This document shows positions 8,816 through 18,194 of a stretch of 64,000 nt of DNA, in pieces. Positions within the stretch are counted from its first letter, which is position 1; the number at the start of each line of letters is the position of its first letter. The notes under the pieces are model-generated. The model did not search any database and was not told the origin of the DNA. It saw nothing but the letters and a program-made list of their open reading frames with translations. The DNA comes from Robertmurraya dakarensis. Its GTDB lineage: Bacteria > Bacillota > Bacilli > Bacillales > Cytobacillaceae. Location of the stretch: contig NZ_LT707406.1 of NCBI RefSeq assembly GCF_900156875.1, positions 16,537 to 80,536 on the forward strand. Direction: 5' to 3'. A program made the position numbers and the translations under genes.

Positions 8816-10308
8816 CACACTTCACCAATCCCAAGTTCTCTAAAATAGCAGTTTAACTTCGCTTTTATATTCGCTTGGTTATTTTCAAGTTCTTGAATAT
8901 CCTGTAAAACAGCTGCTAAATCCACTTGCTCTTCTTCTTCTGATTTATCTACATAGCGAGTGATATTCAAGTTATAATCGTTCTCTTTAATTTCAGTTAA
9001 CGGGACAACTCGCGCGTATTTCTCGATATCCTCATATGCATCAAAGGCCGATACGATTTTTTGAATATCTTGGCCTCGTAGGGTATTTTGATTCTTTCCT
9101 TCTTGATACTCATCTTCTGCAGCGATAAACAGCACATTTCCTTTTCGTTCTTCAGGCTTATTTCGATTAAAGATCAAAATACACGCCGGAATGCCTGTGC
9201 CATAAAAAAGGTTAGATGGAAGACCAATCACGGCTTCCAAAAAGTCAGCTTCCAATAATCCTTGACGAATTTTCCCTTCTGCCCCACCTCGGAATAAGAC
9301 GCCATGTGGCATGACAACACCAGCCATCCCACTGGATTTGAGGGACGCCACCATATGTTGAACAAATGCGTAATCTCCGGCGTTCTTCGGAGGAATACCA
9401 TATTGGAATCTGCCATACGGATCAGCCTCTGCTTCCTCCCGTCCCCATTCCTTCAAAGAAAATGGAGGATTGGCGATAACGCGATCAAATAGCATAATTT
9501 CTCCGTCTTCAATCAATTTTGGCTGCCGAATCGTATCGCCCTTTTCAATGCGATGATCTGGCAATCCGTGAAGAAGGAGATTCATTTTCGCAATCGACCA
9601 AGTACCAAGATTCTTTTCTTGACCAAATAGAGATAGAGATTGTGGATTTCCTCCATGTTCTTTCACATAGTCTACAGACTGAATCAACATCCCGCCCGAT
9701 CCACATGTTGGGTCATATACCCGCATACCTTCTTCTGGCTTGATGAGTTTAACGAGTAGTTCAACAACTTTTGTCGGTGTGTAGAATTCCCCGCCCTTTT
9801 TACCAGCATCGTCGGCAAACATCTTAATTAAATACTCGTATGCTCGTCCTAACATATCTGGTTCAGATAGATTTTCATTGGTTAAGTTGAGTAGAGAAAA
9901 ATGCTGCAGCAACCGTTGTAACACGCTGTCTGTAAGGACTTCCTTACGGTTAAAGTCAATTGGTGTTAAGACCCCTTCAAGAGTGGCATTTTCATTCTCA
10001 AGCGCTTCAAAAGCGACATTAATGGCCGTTCCAATATCCTCTGAATGTTTACGAATCTCTTCCCACTGAGCAGCCTTTGGAACAAAGAATTGATACTGGT
10101 CCGGATCGTCAGCAAGCAGCAACCCGATCTCTTCCCCATGCTCTTTAATGAGGTTCTTTTTTTGTTCCTCAAACGTATCACTTAATCGCTTTAAAAATAG
10201 CAACCCAAATATATAATTTTTATAATCACTCGAATCAACCGATCCACGTAAAATATCGGCTGACTTCCATAAATGTGACTCTAGTTCTTGTAACGTTAAC
10301 TTTCCCAA
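8812..10308 (-). CDS. hsdM: type I restriction enzyme, M (methyltransferase) subunit
   Basis: HsdM is the N6-adenine DNA methyltransferase subunit. The SAM-binding motif DPTCGSGG is near residues 199-206 and the catalytic NPPF near 280-283, with the N-terminal HsdM helical domain before them. An in-frame ATG-ATG lies at 10329, but the GAGGAGAG that follows it looks like the true ribosome binding site for a TTG at 10308, giving MGKLTLQELESHLW as in many relatives; I choose that start. It is translationally coupled to hsdS through a TGATG overlap. The stop codon is at 8815-8817. The modification subunits come first, as expected for safe establishment in a new host. Confidence 0.93.
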
Positions 10309-10443
10309 GATGATTTCTCTCCTCATCATGTCTAATTTCCTATATATTCTATTGTAATCAAAATTCTATGGAAAAAGGAAATTATTTAACAGATCCTGTC
10401 GATTTCCATACTTATAAGAGAACTCAGCCAGAAAAACGCTTCT

Positions 10444-11073
10444 TTACTCTTCATTATTAGAGAAGTTAAGAGGTTCAAGCCCTTTTAATATTCTGGCCCG
10501 ATAATTATGTTTCAATTGTTTAAAATCTGTTCGTTGCTGCTGGAATGTTCTTGTGCCCATGTTCATTACTTGAGGACTTGGATGATAAAGTGGATAGATG
10601 TAACGATTATTCCATTTACGATAAGTTGCTACATCCTTCTTTAAAATTAATTCGTGCGATTCAATTTCGTTTAACGCTTCCAATGCTTTTTTGCCTAATG
10701 GAACCACAACCTTAGGGTTTACCAGATCAATGATTTTCGCTAAATAAGTATGGCAGTTATGTACTTCTTGTTTTGTTGGTTTTCTCACGTTCCCTTGTTC
10801 ATTGGTAGGACAGCATAGAACGGCATTGGTTACAAAAACATCTGAACGATCCCAATTCGTTGCGGCCAATAGTTTCTCAAAATTATTCCCCGTAGCATCC
10901 CCGTGCAATGGTATTCCTGTTACATCTGCACCCTTCGGACCAGGAGCTTCCGCAACAAACATAATATCTGATTCAAGATTGCCATTCTCATAGCTTAGGA
11001 CAGCTTCAGAATGCTTCATTGCTTCACAAAGCACACAGCTTTTTGCTGCTTTAATCAACTGGTTATATTCCAT
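10444..11073 (-). CDS. uracil-DNA glycosylase superfamily protein (4Fe-4S type)
   Basis: This 209-residue protein has the family 4/5-type uracil-DNA glycosylase layout. Four candidate iron-sulphur cysteines are C13, C16 (CVLC), C87 or C88 and C107. The active-site motif A is EAPGPKGAD (42-50), followed by the long loop with GIPLHGDATGNNF, and the C-terminal YHPSP motif. Motif A carries Pro-Gly-Pro rather than the usual Pro-Gly-x-x-E-D, so substrate choice may differ from housekeeping enzymes. It is encoded just upstream of hsdM on the same strand with a 100-bp gap, consistent with an accessory or defence role, for example against base-modified phage DNA. That role is inference. Confidence 0.8.
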   Translation of the reverse strand: MEYNQLIKAAKSCVLCEAMKHSEAVLSYENGNLESDIMFVAEAPGPKGADVTGIPLHGDATGNNFEKLLAATNWDRSDVFVTNAVLCCPTNEQGNVRKPTKQEVHNCHTYLAKIIDLVNPKVVVPLGKKALEALNEIESHELILKKDVATYRKWNNRYIYPLYHPSPQVMNMGTRTFQQQRTDFKQLKHNYRARILKGLEPLNFSNNEE

Positions 11074-11104
11074 CTCCTTGTTAGTATTTTGTATAGATAT
11101 TTCT

Positions 11105-11419
11105 CTACCTATTTAGCCGGGCAAATCCCTCATATACAAAAAAATAAATCTCAATATACACACCACTTTCATTATGAAATTGGTTAATAATCTCTACACC
11201 CTCAAACGGAATCGTAATCGTTAATCCTCTTTCATCAGAAATCTTAAGATTCCTTTCTTTGGGGGATTCCGTATTAATAATGGATACTTTTAAATTCTTG
11301 CCCCTCATTTCAATTGAATCTTCCCATCCTTCATAATTGGTCATTAACTTTACTTCATAAGGAATAACAGTACTGGTTATATCTTTTAGCCGTTCAAAGA
11401 ACTCATTACTGCTTGTCAT
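11105..11419 (-). CDS. hypothetical protein
   Basis: This is a 104-residue protein of unknown family. It is predicted mostly beta, with alternating charged and hydrophobic residues and no membrane segment or signal. It sits 31 bp upstream of the glycosylase-like gene on the same strand, and both may be one transcript. A purine-rich tract (GGAGG) lies upstream of the ATG. Nothing else can be said of its function. Confidence 0.6.
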   Translation of the reverse strand: MTSSNEFFERLKDITSTVIPYEVKLMTNYEGWEDSIEMRGKNLKVSIINTESPKERNLKISDERGLTITIPFEGVEIINQFHNESGVYIEIYFFVYEGFARLNR

Positions 11420-11560
11420 AAATAAACCTCCAAAAACGTAATTAATTAAATATTATATTTTGTAGGTAATTTATCCTTGTTTTTATAGATTAATAGTTAA
11501 AAGATTTACTTCCTCAGCAAACCTCTCTACCTCTAAGGTTGAGTTTCAAAATAATCCCTA

Positions 11561-11736
11561 TTCACTGACGACCCGTAGTCTTTTGGTTTGGGTGGGCCAT
11601 GTGATAGGCTGGTCGCCGGAAGACGCAAGTTGTTTGAACGAGGTACGAGTGAGTAGTGAATTCCGGCAGCGTTGATCCATCACATGAGCCCTGGGGCCCC
11701 GAACCAAAAGGAAACGGAAGCGTCAGGGCGCAGGAA
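11561..11736. repeat. structured repeat A, copy 1
   Basis: This 176-bp element is matched by 38104-38279 with no gaps and five substitutions. It folds as one nested structure: CTGACG/CGTCAG (11565-11570 with 11721-11726), CCGT/ACGG, a 13-bp CTTTTGGTTTGGG stem (11580-11592 with 11698-11710), GGGC plus CATGTGAT closing on ATCACATG and GCCC, and an apical GCCGGAA/TTCCGGC (11615-11621 with 11661-11667). It is clearly more GC-rich than its surroundings. It is followed by repeat B. Confidence 0.9.
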
Positions 11737-11779
11737 AAATATTCAGAGGGATAAGACTATAATGATATACTTAGATAAT

Positions 11780-11856
11780 ACTTCTTTGAATAGAGTTAAT
11801 AGCTGCGGAGAAAGCGCCTGCAGGAGGTCGTTGTCGTAAAATACTGGGGCAGCTGA
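11780..11856. repeat. repeat B, copy 1 (shortened)
   Basis: Matches repeat B at 38322, 38961 and 41345. It begins CTTCTTTGAATAGAG and contains GCAGGAGGTCGTTGTCG. It lacks about ten bases present in copies 2 and 3, but closes with AGCTGC/GCAGCT. A weak hairpin with T-rich tail (about 11913-11942) follows it. Confidence 0.75.
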
Positions 11857-12063
11857 GTTCCAACCTCTCTTTAAGGCCACGAAAAAATCTTCACAATATA
11901 TAAACAAAAAAAAGAGCGCCAGTTTAAGCACTCATTTTCTTATACTTGTCATACGCCTACCTTAAAAATTATTTATAAGCTTTGTTCCTGATAAAAGGAG
12001 AGGCAACAAAACAGGCCTATGTACTATTAATAGTGTGAATAGTGTTAAGTAATATTACCATTA

Positions 12064-13308
12064 TCAATTGAAATTAAGGTCTCCTTTTAACAGCCTTCTC
12101 GCAATCGTACGACGCTGAATTTCCGCAGTCCCGTCAGGAACCCTTCTTGCACGTGCCCAACGCCAGGCCTTTTCTAGCTTCATTTCATTGGTTAGACCCA
12201 TACCTCCCATTATCTGCATACAACGGTCTACAACTCGAAATGCCATTTCTGTATTAAAAGCCTTGATAATAGAGATTTCTTTTAAAGGGATATCCTTTTG
12301 ATTTTCCATTTTCCATGCACAATGTATCATCATATTACGTCCTGCATAGATATCCATAGCACATTCAGCCAGCAACATTTGAATCGCCTGATGATTATCT
12401 ATTGTAACCCCAAATGTTTTACGCTGTTTAGCGTATTCAATCGCGCGATCTAACGCCCATTGGGCAATTCCTACACAATAGGCAGCCTGTACAACTCTTC
12501 CAATATCCACACCATGCAAAGCTGCTCCAAACCCATCGTTTAATTTCCCAATTATATTTGCTTCGTGTACGCGAGCATCTTCTAGTGAAATAATACCGAT
12601 GTTGCTCCCTACACTCCCCAAATAGGGGATTACAGAGGTATTTATACATGTTTTCTGGTCAAATGGAACAAGAAAAGCCGTGATTCCACCTTTTCTTTTT
12701 GCTACCAATTCAGGTTCTGTAATAGCAAATACAATGGCATAATCAGCATAAGGTGAATTTGTAATCCATTGTTTCGTTCCATTAATGATCCAATGCTCCC
12801 CATCTTTTATTGCTCTTGTTTTCATACTCCAAACATCAGAGCCAGCATCAGGTTCACTTAACCCGAAACATAGAAGTGATTCTCCACTCCTTACCTTTGG
12901 CAAAATTTCTTCTCTCAGTTTAGGTGTTAGACCTAATAAAACAGGGGATAATCCACCAGTAAATAATCCGGGAGGAAAGATTTCCTGTATGAATAAGTTA
13001 AATCCGTATTTTTTCATCAACTCTTCATGAATCAATGCTGCAGCGACTGGCCCAAATTGATCCCCCATTCCACCTAGCTCAGGCGTCCCAAACATCGTGA
13101 AAAATCCTGCTTGAGCTGATTTCACTCTTACTTGACGTAAAGCGTCTTGAATTTCCTTTGTATAATAGCCGTTTTCGTCATATAAGAAGCGTTCATCTTC
13201 GATTGCTTTAGCAAACTCCTTTTCCAAAGGAGCCACTTCCACCTCAATGAATCGATCCAAACTAGCAATGACTTCCTTTACCTCATTCGGTACTCTATAA
13301 TCGATCAT
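12064..13308 (-). CDS. acyl-CoA dehydrogenase
   Basis: This is a 414-residue FAD-dependent acyl-CoA dehydrogenase. The FAD/substrate signature GLSEPDAGSDVWSMKTRA lies near residues 150-167, WIINGTKQWITNS near 175-187, and the C-terminal QIMGGMGLTNE and DGTAEIQRR motifs near 365 and 395. The position normally holding the catalytic Glu (YEGT) is an Asp (PDGTAEIQ), so the catalytic base may lie elsewhere or the substrate may be unusual. It follows an acyl-CoA ligase on the same strand, 47 bp apart, so the pair would activate and then oxidise a carboxylic acid. The substrate is unknown. Confidence 0.9.
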   Translation of the reverse strand: MIDYRVPNEVKEVIASLDRFIEVEVAPLEKEFAKAIEDERFLYDENGYYTKEIQDALRQVRVKSAQAGFFTMFGTPELGGMGDQFGPVAAALIHEELMKKYGFNLFIQEIFPPGLFTGGLSPVLLGLTPKLREEILPKVRSGESLLCFGLSEPDAGSDVWSMKTRAIKDGEHWIINGTKQWITNSPYADYAIVFAITEPELVAKRKGGITAFLVPFDQKTCINTSVIPYLGSVGSNIGIISLEDARVHEANIIGKLNDGFGAALHGVDIGRVVQAAYCVGIAQWALDRAIEYAKQRKTFGVTIDNHQAIQMLLAECAMDIYAGRNMMIHCAWKMENQKDIPLKEISIIKAFNTEMAFRVVDRCMQIMGGMGLTNEMKLEKAWRWARARRVPDGTAEIQRRTIARRLLKGDLNFN

Positions 13309-13355
13309 TTTTCATCCTCCACATATATCAAGCCATCAGAAATTAAAATTTTCTG

Positions 13356-14987
13356 TTATGAATGCGTTGTATTGGTGGCTCTTTTTTCTAGTTCCTCTTG
13401 AACCAGCACTCTTTTTAATAGCTTTCCTACCGTGTTACGGGGCAATGAATCTCTAATTTCGAAAACCTTTGGAACTTTATAACGTGTAATTTTAAGATAA
13501 CAATATTCTTTTAATCTCTCCAAGTTAATTTGACAACCCTCTTTTGGAACAATGTAGGCTTTTACTATTTCTTCATGCTCTTGATTTGGAATCCCCACTA
13601 CAGCCACTTCTTTTACATCAGGATGCTCATAAAGAACATTTTCAATTTCTTGAGGATATATGTTGAATCCCCCAACAATAATCATTTCTTTTTGCCTTCC
13701 AACAATGTAAAAGTAGCCTTCTTCATCCATTTTTGCTAAATCACCTGTGTGTAGCCAACCATCTTTTAAGGATTGGTTGGTTTCAGTTTCATTATTCCAA
13801 TATCCCTTCATAACCTGAGGTCCTTTGATTAATAATTCCCCAACGGAACCTACAGGCAGTTCCTTGTTATGGTTATCAACCACGATAGAATCTGTTCCAG
13901 GAACCGGAATACCGATACTCCCTAATTTTTTCTTGATATTGGTAGGGTTGCGGTGTGTTAATGGTGATGCTTCAGAAAGACCAAAGCCTTCTGCAATGTA
14001 CGATCCTGTTAACTGTTCGAAACGTTTGATTATTTCGGAAGGAAGTGGTGCAGATCCAGACGTACAAAACTTAATGCAATCGAGACCATAATTTTCGACA
14101 TTAGGATGATTTACAAATGCATTATACATTTTCGGTACACCTGGAAAGAAAGTGGGCTGATATTCTCTAATCAGTTCCAGTACCTGTTCGGTCTCAAATT
14201 TTTTAACTAGTAGCAAAGTTCCTCCAATGTATATTCCTAAATTCATTGCATTGGTCATCCCAAGCACATGGTATAGGGGCGTAACTGTTAAAAATATTTC
14301 CTTTCCATGTACCATCTGGTCACCATATAAAGATTTGCTTTGTATGACATTTGCAATTAGATTGTAATGAGTTAGCATTACACCTTTCATTTTCCCTGTA
14401 GTTCCACCTGTATACTGAATGACTGCAATATCTTCTTGAGGGGAGATATGGGTAGGCTCTTTCAAGTGATTTTTATAGACATTCAGGTCATCTAGGTTTT
14501 TCAAAATACTATTTTGCTCACCAATTCCTAATTGTGAAACAAATATATGTTTAAATCCATAGGAATCACCTATTTGATCTACTGTTTTTAAAGCACTCCG
14601 TTCTGCTACCAGATATGCAATTTGAGAGTCCTTGACAATTTGCAAGAGCTCTCGAGGTGTATACATGGGATTAATTTGAACAACAATCAAACCAAGTGCT
14701 TGGGCTGCATAATATGAAGTGATATAGTCAGGATGGTTTGTTAGCATTAATCCAATACGTTCCCCTTTTTGAGCACCTAATTCCGTCCAGGCAGCTGCTA
14801 CACGATCTACTCTATCTTTAACTTCACTGTAGGTTATTTTCCTATGTTCGTGGATGATTGCTGTCCGTTCACCATATCGTTTGACTGTATCTTCAAAAAT
14901 GCTATACAAAGAAACTACTGGTACTTGAAGATCTTTCTGAGTCGATGTATAGAACTTATACCACGGTCGATTTAATAATTGCTGCAT
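13356..14987 (-). CDS. long-chain-type acyl-CoA ligase (AMP-forming)
   Basis: This 543-residue enzyme of the ANL superfamily activates a carboxylic acid to its CoA thioester using ATP. The P-loop-like YTGGTTGKMKGVMLTH lies near residues 190-205, the acyl-AMP motif GFGLSEASP near 330, DGWLHTGDLAKMDEEGYFYI near 413, and the C-terminal catalytic lysine region PRNTVGKLLKRVL near 515. It is the first gene of the minus-strand pair with an acyl-CoA dehydrogenase. The upstream 340-bp gap shared with the lysR gene holds AT-rich inverted repeats (AATCTA/TAGATT at about 15204-15219) that may be regulator sites. Confidence 0.92.
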   Translation of the reverse strand: MQQLLNRPWYKFYTSTQKDLQVPVVSLYSIFEDTVKRYGERTAIIHEHRKITYSEVKDRVDRVAAAWTELGAQKGERIGLMLTNHPDYITSYYAAQALGLIVVQINPMYTPRELLQIVKDSQIAYLVAERSALKTVDQIGDSYGFKHIFVSQLGIGEQNSILKNLDDLNVYKNHLKEPTHISPQEDIAVIQYTGGTTGKMKGVMLTHYNLIANVIQSKSLYGDQMVHGKEIFLTVTPLYHVLGMTNAMNLGIYIGGTLLLVKKFETEQVLELIREYQPTFFPGVPKMYNAFVNHPNVENYGLDCIKFCTSGSAPLPSEIIKRFEQLTGSYIAEGFGLSEASPLTHRNPTNIKKKLGSIGIPVPGTDSIVVDNHNKELPVGSVGELLIKGPQVMKGYWNNETETNQSLKDGWLHTGDLAKMDEEGYFYIVGRQKEMIIVGGFNIYPQEIENVLYEHPDVKEVAVVGIPNQEHEEIVKAYIVPKEGCQINLERLKEYCYLKITRYKVPKVFEIRDSLPRNTVGKLLKRVLVQEELEKRATNTTHS

Positions 14988-15328
14988 AGCTTTTTCCTCC
15001 TTCCTACATACGATTAGCAGACTTCTGTCATATGAATTGTTTCCTTAAAGACTAGGAACTCCATCTCCGGAGATAATTAGCCCATGCCTCTATCTTGGAT
15101 AAGGCTTTACATAAATCAAAGAGCTTTCTCGTTAATTAAATTCTAACATAGACTAATTATTGTTAATTTTATGAATTTTTATAAAATTATTGATAAAATC
15201 TATAATCTAAATATAGATTTTTATGTTAAAAGTGTAAGAGGGAGATATTTCATAGATTTAAAACAAATAGAAGATTGATGCAATGAAAATAAAGAAGGCC
15301 TTACAATAGTTGTAGTGCCCTGGAGATA

Positions 15329-16240
15329 TCATGCTAGAAACGATTTATATTTGTTTACTAATTCGATAAAACTTTGGTTAGGCCCTGTTAATATAAGATC
15401 TTTTCGATAAATTAACAGTGAATATCTTTTTACTGGAGGCAAGTCTGTTATGTTGAGTTTAAATAGATTTCCTTTATTTAAATCTTCCTGTACAGCCATT
15501 TGTGGCACGAACGATATTCCTAAGCCAAGTTCTGTCATTTTCTTCACTGCAAATATATCATTTAATTCCATTGTCACCTTTGGCTGAACATTATTACTTT
15601 GAAACATTCTGCTGACCTGGTTCCAGTAACCTGTCCCTTTTCCAATCCTAATGATGGGTACTTGATTGATATCTTTTGTCCGTACTTCTTTGAGTCTGGC
15701 CAACTTATGATTCGGTGCACAAATAAAGATGGACTGATCAGATGATATGCATTCTGTAACAAATGTAGGATCAATTAAAGAAGGAGTAGCATTTCGAATG
15801 AAACCAAACTGAACCTCTCGATTAGAAACCATCTTAATTACATTATCAGTAACCCCAGAATGTAAGATTAACTCTACTGAAAGAAATTTTTCTTTATACT
15901 TTTTTAATAGGTTAGGTAAAAAAGAGTTTAATACTGTATAGGATGTAGCGATAGACAAATTTCCATTTAAACCTTCTTTATAGTTACTTATCGTTGATTC
16001 TGCCTCCTTTATTAAGGAAAAAATTTGACTAGTATAAGAATACAATAGCCTTCCTGCATCAGTTAAAGTACCTTGTGATTTATCTTTTCTTCGAAATAAT
16101 TGTACCTCTAACTTATCCTCCAATGACTTTATATGAGAACTAACGGTGGGTTGTGTAACATATAATTCTTTGGCTGCCTCCGAAAAGCTTTTACTTTCGC
16201 AAACTTTATTAAAAACTTCTATCTGTTTTAAATCCATCAT
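15329..16240 (-). CDS. LysR-family transcriptional regulator
   Basis: This 303-residue regulator has an N-terminal winged helix-turn-helix (LKQIEVFNKVCESKSFSEAA, then LYVTQPTVSSHIKSLED) and a periplasmic-binding-like effector domain (residues 90-300). It is divergent from the TRAP binding-protein gene at 16521 and lies between two catabolic transcription units, so it most likely senses the pathway substrate or a CoA intermediate and controls one or both. The divergent spacer of about 280 bp contains the sequences where LysR boxes would sit. Confidence 0.92.
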   Translation of the reverse strand: MMDLKQIEVFNKVCESKSFSEAAKELYVTQPTVSSHIKSLEDKLEVQLFRRKDKSQGTLTDAGRLLYSYTSQIFSLIKEAESTISNYKEGLNGNLSIATSYTVLNSFLPNLLKKYKEKFLSVELILHSGVTDNVIKMVSNREVQFGFIRNATPSLIDPTFVTECISSDQSIFICAPNHKLARLKEVRTKDINQVPIIRIGKGTGYWNQVSRMFQSNNVQPKVTMELNDIFAVKKMTELGLGISFVPQMAVQEDLNKGNLFKLNITDLPPVKRYSLLIYRKDLILTGPNQSFIELVNKYKSFLA

Positions 16241-16457
16241 GTTACCCCCGAGTCATCATCTTTTTTCTATATAATTCATTATCCTGTTATGTGTTTGATA
16301 CCACTAATAGCCCCATTTGTGATATAAGACCATTTTTTAATTTCTCTCAATATATTATCCTTTTCTCCATTCTCTCGAAGAACAATTGCACTTATTTATT
16401 AATTATAAGGTTTATCTATATTTTTATAAATATTTTAAAAATTTTAAATAATTAATC

Positions 16458-16490
16458 TATGATAAAGTTACATTATTGAAAGCGCTTTTA
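16458..16490 (+). promoter_or_regulatory. -10 box and CcpA cre site upstream of dctP
   Basis: A TATGAT -10-like box (16458-16463) is followed by TGAAAGCGCTTTTA (16477-16490), one mismatch from the palindromic cre consensus TGAAAGCGCTTTCA. A cre just downstream of a promoter is the usual roadblock or repression position for CcpA, so this operon is probably shut off on preferred sugars. The -35 is not convincing. Confidence 0.65.
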
Positions 16491-16517
16491 AAAAATATGG
16501 ACGGAGGAGTGATAATT

Positions 16518-17597
16518 TTGGTGAAAAAAAAGAGTGTTCTGTTGATAAGCTTTTTAGTTACTTTTGCTCTAATCTTTTCTGGATGTAGTTCAACCTCAAA
16601 CACAAGTGATGAGAATACTAATGAGGTAGATGCCTCGGGAAAGGAAATAATAACTCTTAAACTAGCTGCAGCACATCCCCCAACCCATTCAATTCCTAGT
16701 GTACTGATTGAACCATTTATGGAAAGGGTTACGGAATTAACAGAAGGTCAAGTAGAGTTTGATTACTATCCGGCAGAGCAATTAGGGAAAGCTGCTGATT
16801 TGCTTAATTTAGCCAAGGATGGAGCAACGGATATAGCATATTATGCGAGTCCCTATTATCCTAGTCAAATGCCAATTTCAAGTAACCTAATGGGAATGCC
16901 TGGATTGTTCGAGGATACTTATGAGGGGACAATGGCCTTTCATACCATTAGCCAGCAAAGTCCTATATTAGATGAAGATTTCCTAAGTAATGGGGTAAGA
17001 CCGATCGCAACCTATGTGACCCCTACATATGACTTTTATACAAAGGATAAACAAATAAAGCTTCCGAAAGATTTAGAGGGCATGCAAGTTAGAGCTCCCG
17101 GAGGGGTACAAACGAAACTATTAGAATTTCTTGGAGCAACCCCTGTCACTGTTACTACTCCAGAAATGTATGAAGCTTTTGATAAGGGAGTCATTAATAC
17201 CCTGTACGCAGCTCCGACATCTATACAAGATTTTAAATTAAATGAACTGATAGGATATGGAACGAATGGTGCTAGCTATGGTTCAGGGGCCGTGGGATTA
17301 GTTATTAGTGAAAAAAAATGGCAGCAGCTTCCTGAAAACGTGAAAGAAGCCATAAACCAGGCGGGTACAGAAGTGACTGAAGCACACGCAAAGCATATAT
17401 TAGATGAAAATCAAAAGGCAATGGATAGCTGGTCTTCTGATGGGATTACTTTGCATGAGTTATCATCAGTAGAAAAGGAAGAGTGGATAAAAGTCGCCCA
17501 AGAATTTAATGATCAATGGATCGAAGAACAAAATAGTGAAGCATTTGAAAAAGCAGTAGAAATACTTCAGGCAGAAGTAAAGAAATTTCAGGATTAA
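16518..17597 (+). CDS. dctP: TRAP transporter solute-binding lipoprotein (orphan)
   Basis: This is a DctP-type extracytoplasmic binding protein for a carboxylate. GGAGGAG at 16502-16508 points to TTG 16518 or GTG 16521 as the start, not the earlier TTG at 16476. A lysine-rich signal, hydrophobic core and lipobox (LIFSGC) mark a lipoprotein. The mature part has the DctP features VRAPGGVQTKLLEFLGATPV and an SBP C-terminus. No dctQ or dctM follows: the next genes are a thioesterase and two acyl-CoA dehydrogenases. It may share the membrane subunits encoded at 32.7-34.6 kb, or use another partner. A 3' hairpin (17661-17687) separates it from the downstream genes. Confidence 0.9.
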   Translation: MVKKKSVLLISFLVTFALIFSGCSSTSNTSDENTNEVDASGKEIITLKLAAAHPPTHSIPSVLIEPFMERVTELTEGQVEFDYYPAEQLGKAADLLNLAKDGATDIAYYASPYYPSQMPISSNLMGMPGLFEDTYEGTMAFHTISQQSPILDEDFLSNGVRPIATYVTPTYDFYTKDKQIKLPKDLEGMQVRAPGGVQTKLLEFLGATPVTVTTPEMYEAFDKGVINTLYAAPTSIQDFKLNELIGYGTNGASYGSGAVGLVISEKKWQQLPENVKEAINQAGTEVTEAHAKHILDENQKAMDSWSSDGITLHELSSVEKEEWIKVAQEFNDQWIEEQNSEAFEKAVEILQAEVKKFQD

Positions 17598-17660
17598 ACT
17601 GCTAATGAAGCCCCTATAGTTAAAACATTAACTTAATAGTTAGATCTAACGAAATGCAGT

Positions 17661-17687
17661 CCAATCTCCCTAACCGAGGGAGATTGG
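17661..17687 (+). other. intercistronic hairpin
   Basis: A perfect 10-bp stem CCAATCTCCC/GGGAGATTGG (17661-17670 with 17678-17687) lies between dctP and the thioesterase gene, without a following T run. Such hairpins often stabilise the upstream message, giving more binding protein than downstream enzyme. Confidence 0.6.
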
Positions 17688-17726
17688 AAATACTGTAGAT
17701 ACAATTTCATATGTGGAGGAAGTTAC

Positions 17727-18161
17727 ATGAAAGAAAACATGACAAATGATTACCTTCAAGCCCTTAGGGATGATTTTGAAAGCTCCCCTTTTTGGAAGCA
17801 TATGGGCATTTCATTTTATCGGTTAGAACCAGGTGATGTGGTGATTCAAATTCCTGTAATAAGGGAACTTATGAATACAAGAAACGTGTTACATGGGGGG
17901 GCTATTACTACCATTTTAGACGCCATCATGGGCGTAACGATTTGCTCCGCAAAGGAAGTACTCATAGCAACAGCTTCGTTAACGACCCAATTTCTTGCAC
18001 CTGTTACGGATGGGACTCTATATGCAAGTGCAAACATCATTAATCCAGGTCAAAGGATTCAACATGTTGAAGCGAAAGTTTTGAACGAGAATGGCAATAC
18101 GATTGCAAAGGCTGTAGGAACATTTGCCATTATAAAAGATTTAAGTAAAGAAGAATCATAA
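17727..18161 (+). CDS. PaaI-family hotdog thioesterase
   Basis: This 144-residue single-hotdog acyl-CoA thioesterase has the active-site helix motif RNVLHGGAITTILDAIMG at residues 51-68, with the His-Gly-Gly and the catalytic Asp of the PaaI group. GGAGGAAG precedes the ATG. In CoA-dependent degradation pathways these enzymes rescue CoA from dead-end thioesters. It starts the thioesterase-dehydrogenase-dehydrogenase-ligase block, 33 bp before the next gene. Confidence 0.88.
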   Translation: MKENMTNDYLQALRDDFESSPFWKHMGISFYRLEPGDVVIQIPVIRELMNTRNVLHGGAITTILDAIMGVTICSAKEVLIATASLTTQFLAPVTDGTLYASANIINPGQRIQHVEAKVLNENGNTIAKAVGTFAIIKDLSKEES

Positions 18162-18194
18162 GAGGATTATATTAAAACATTAAGGAGAGAGAAG

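Noticed and set aside
11561..11736. Repeat A as a tRNA, T-box or group II intron fragment
   Set aside because: No cloverleaf, T-box core or intron domain V motif; it folds as one nested hairpin.
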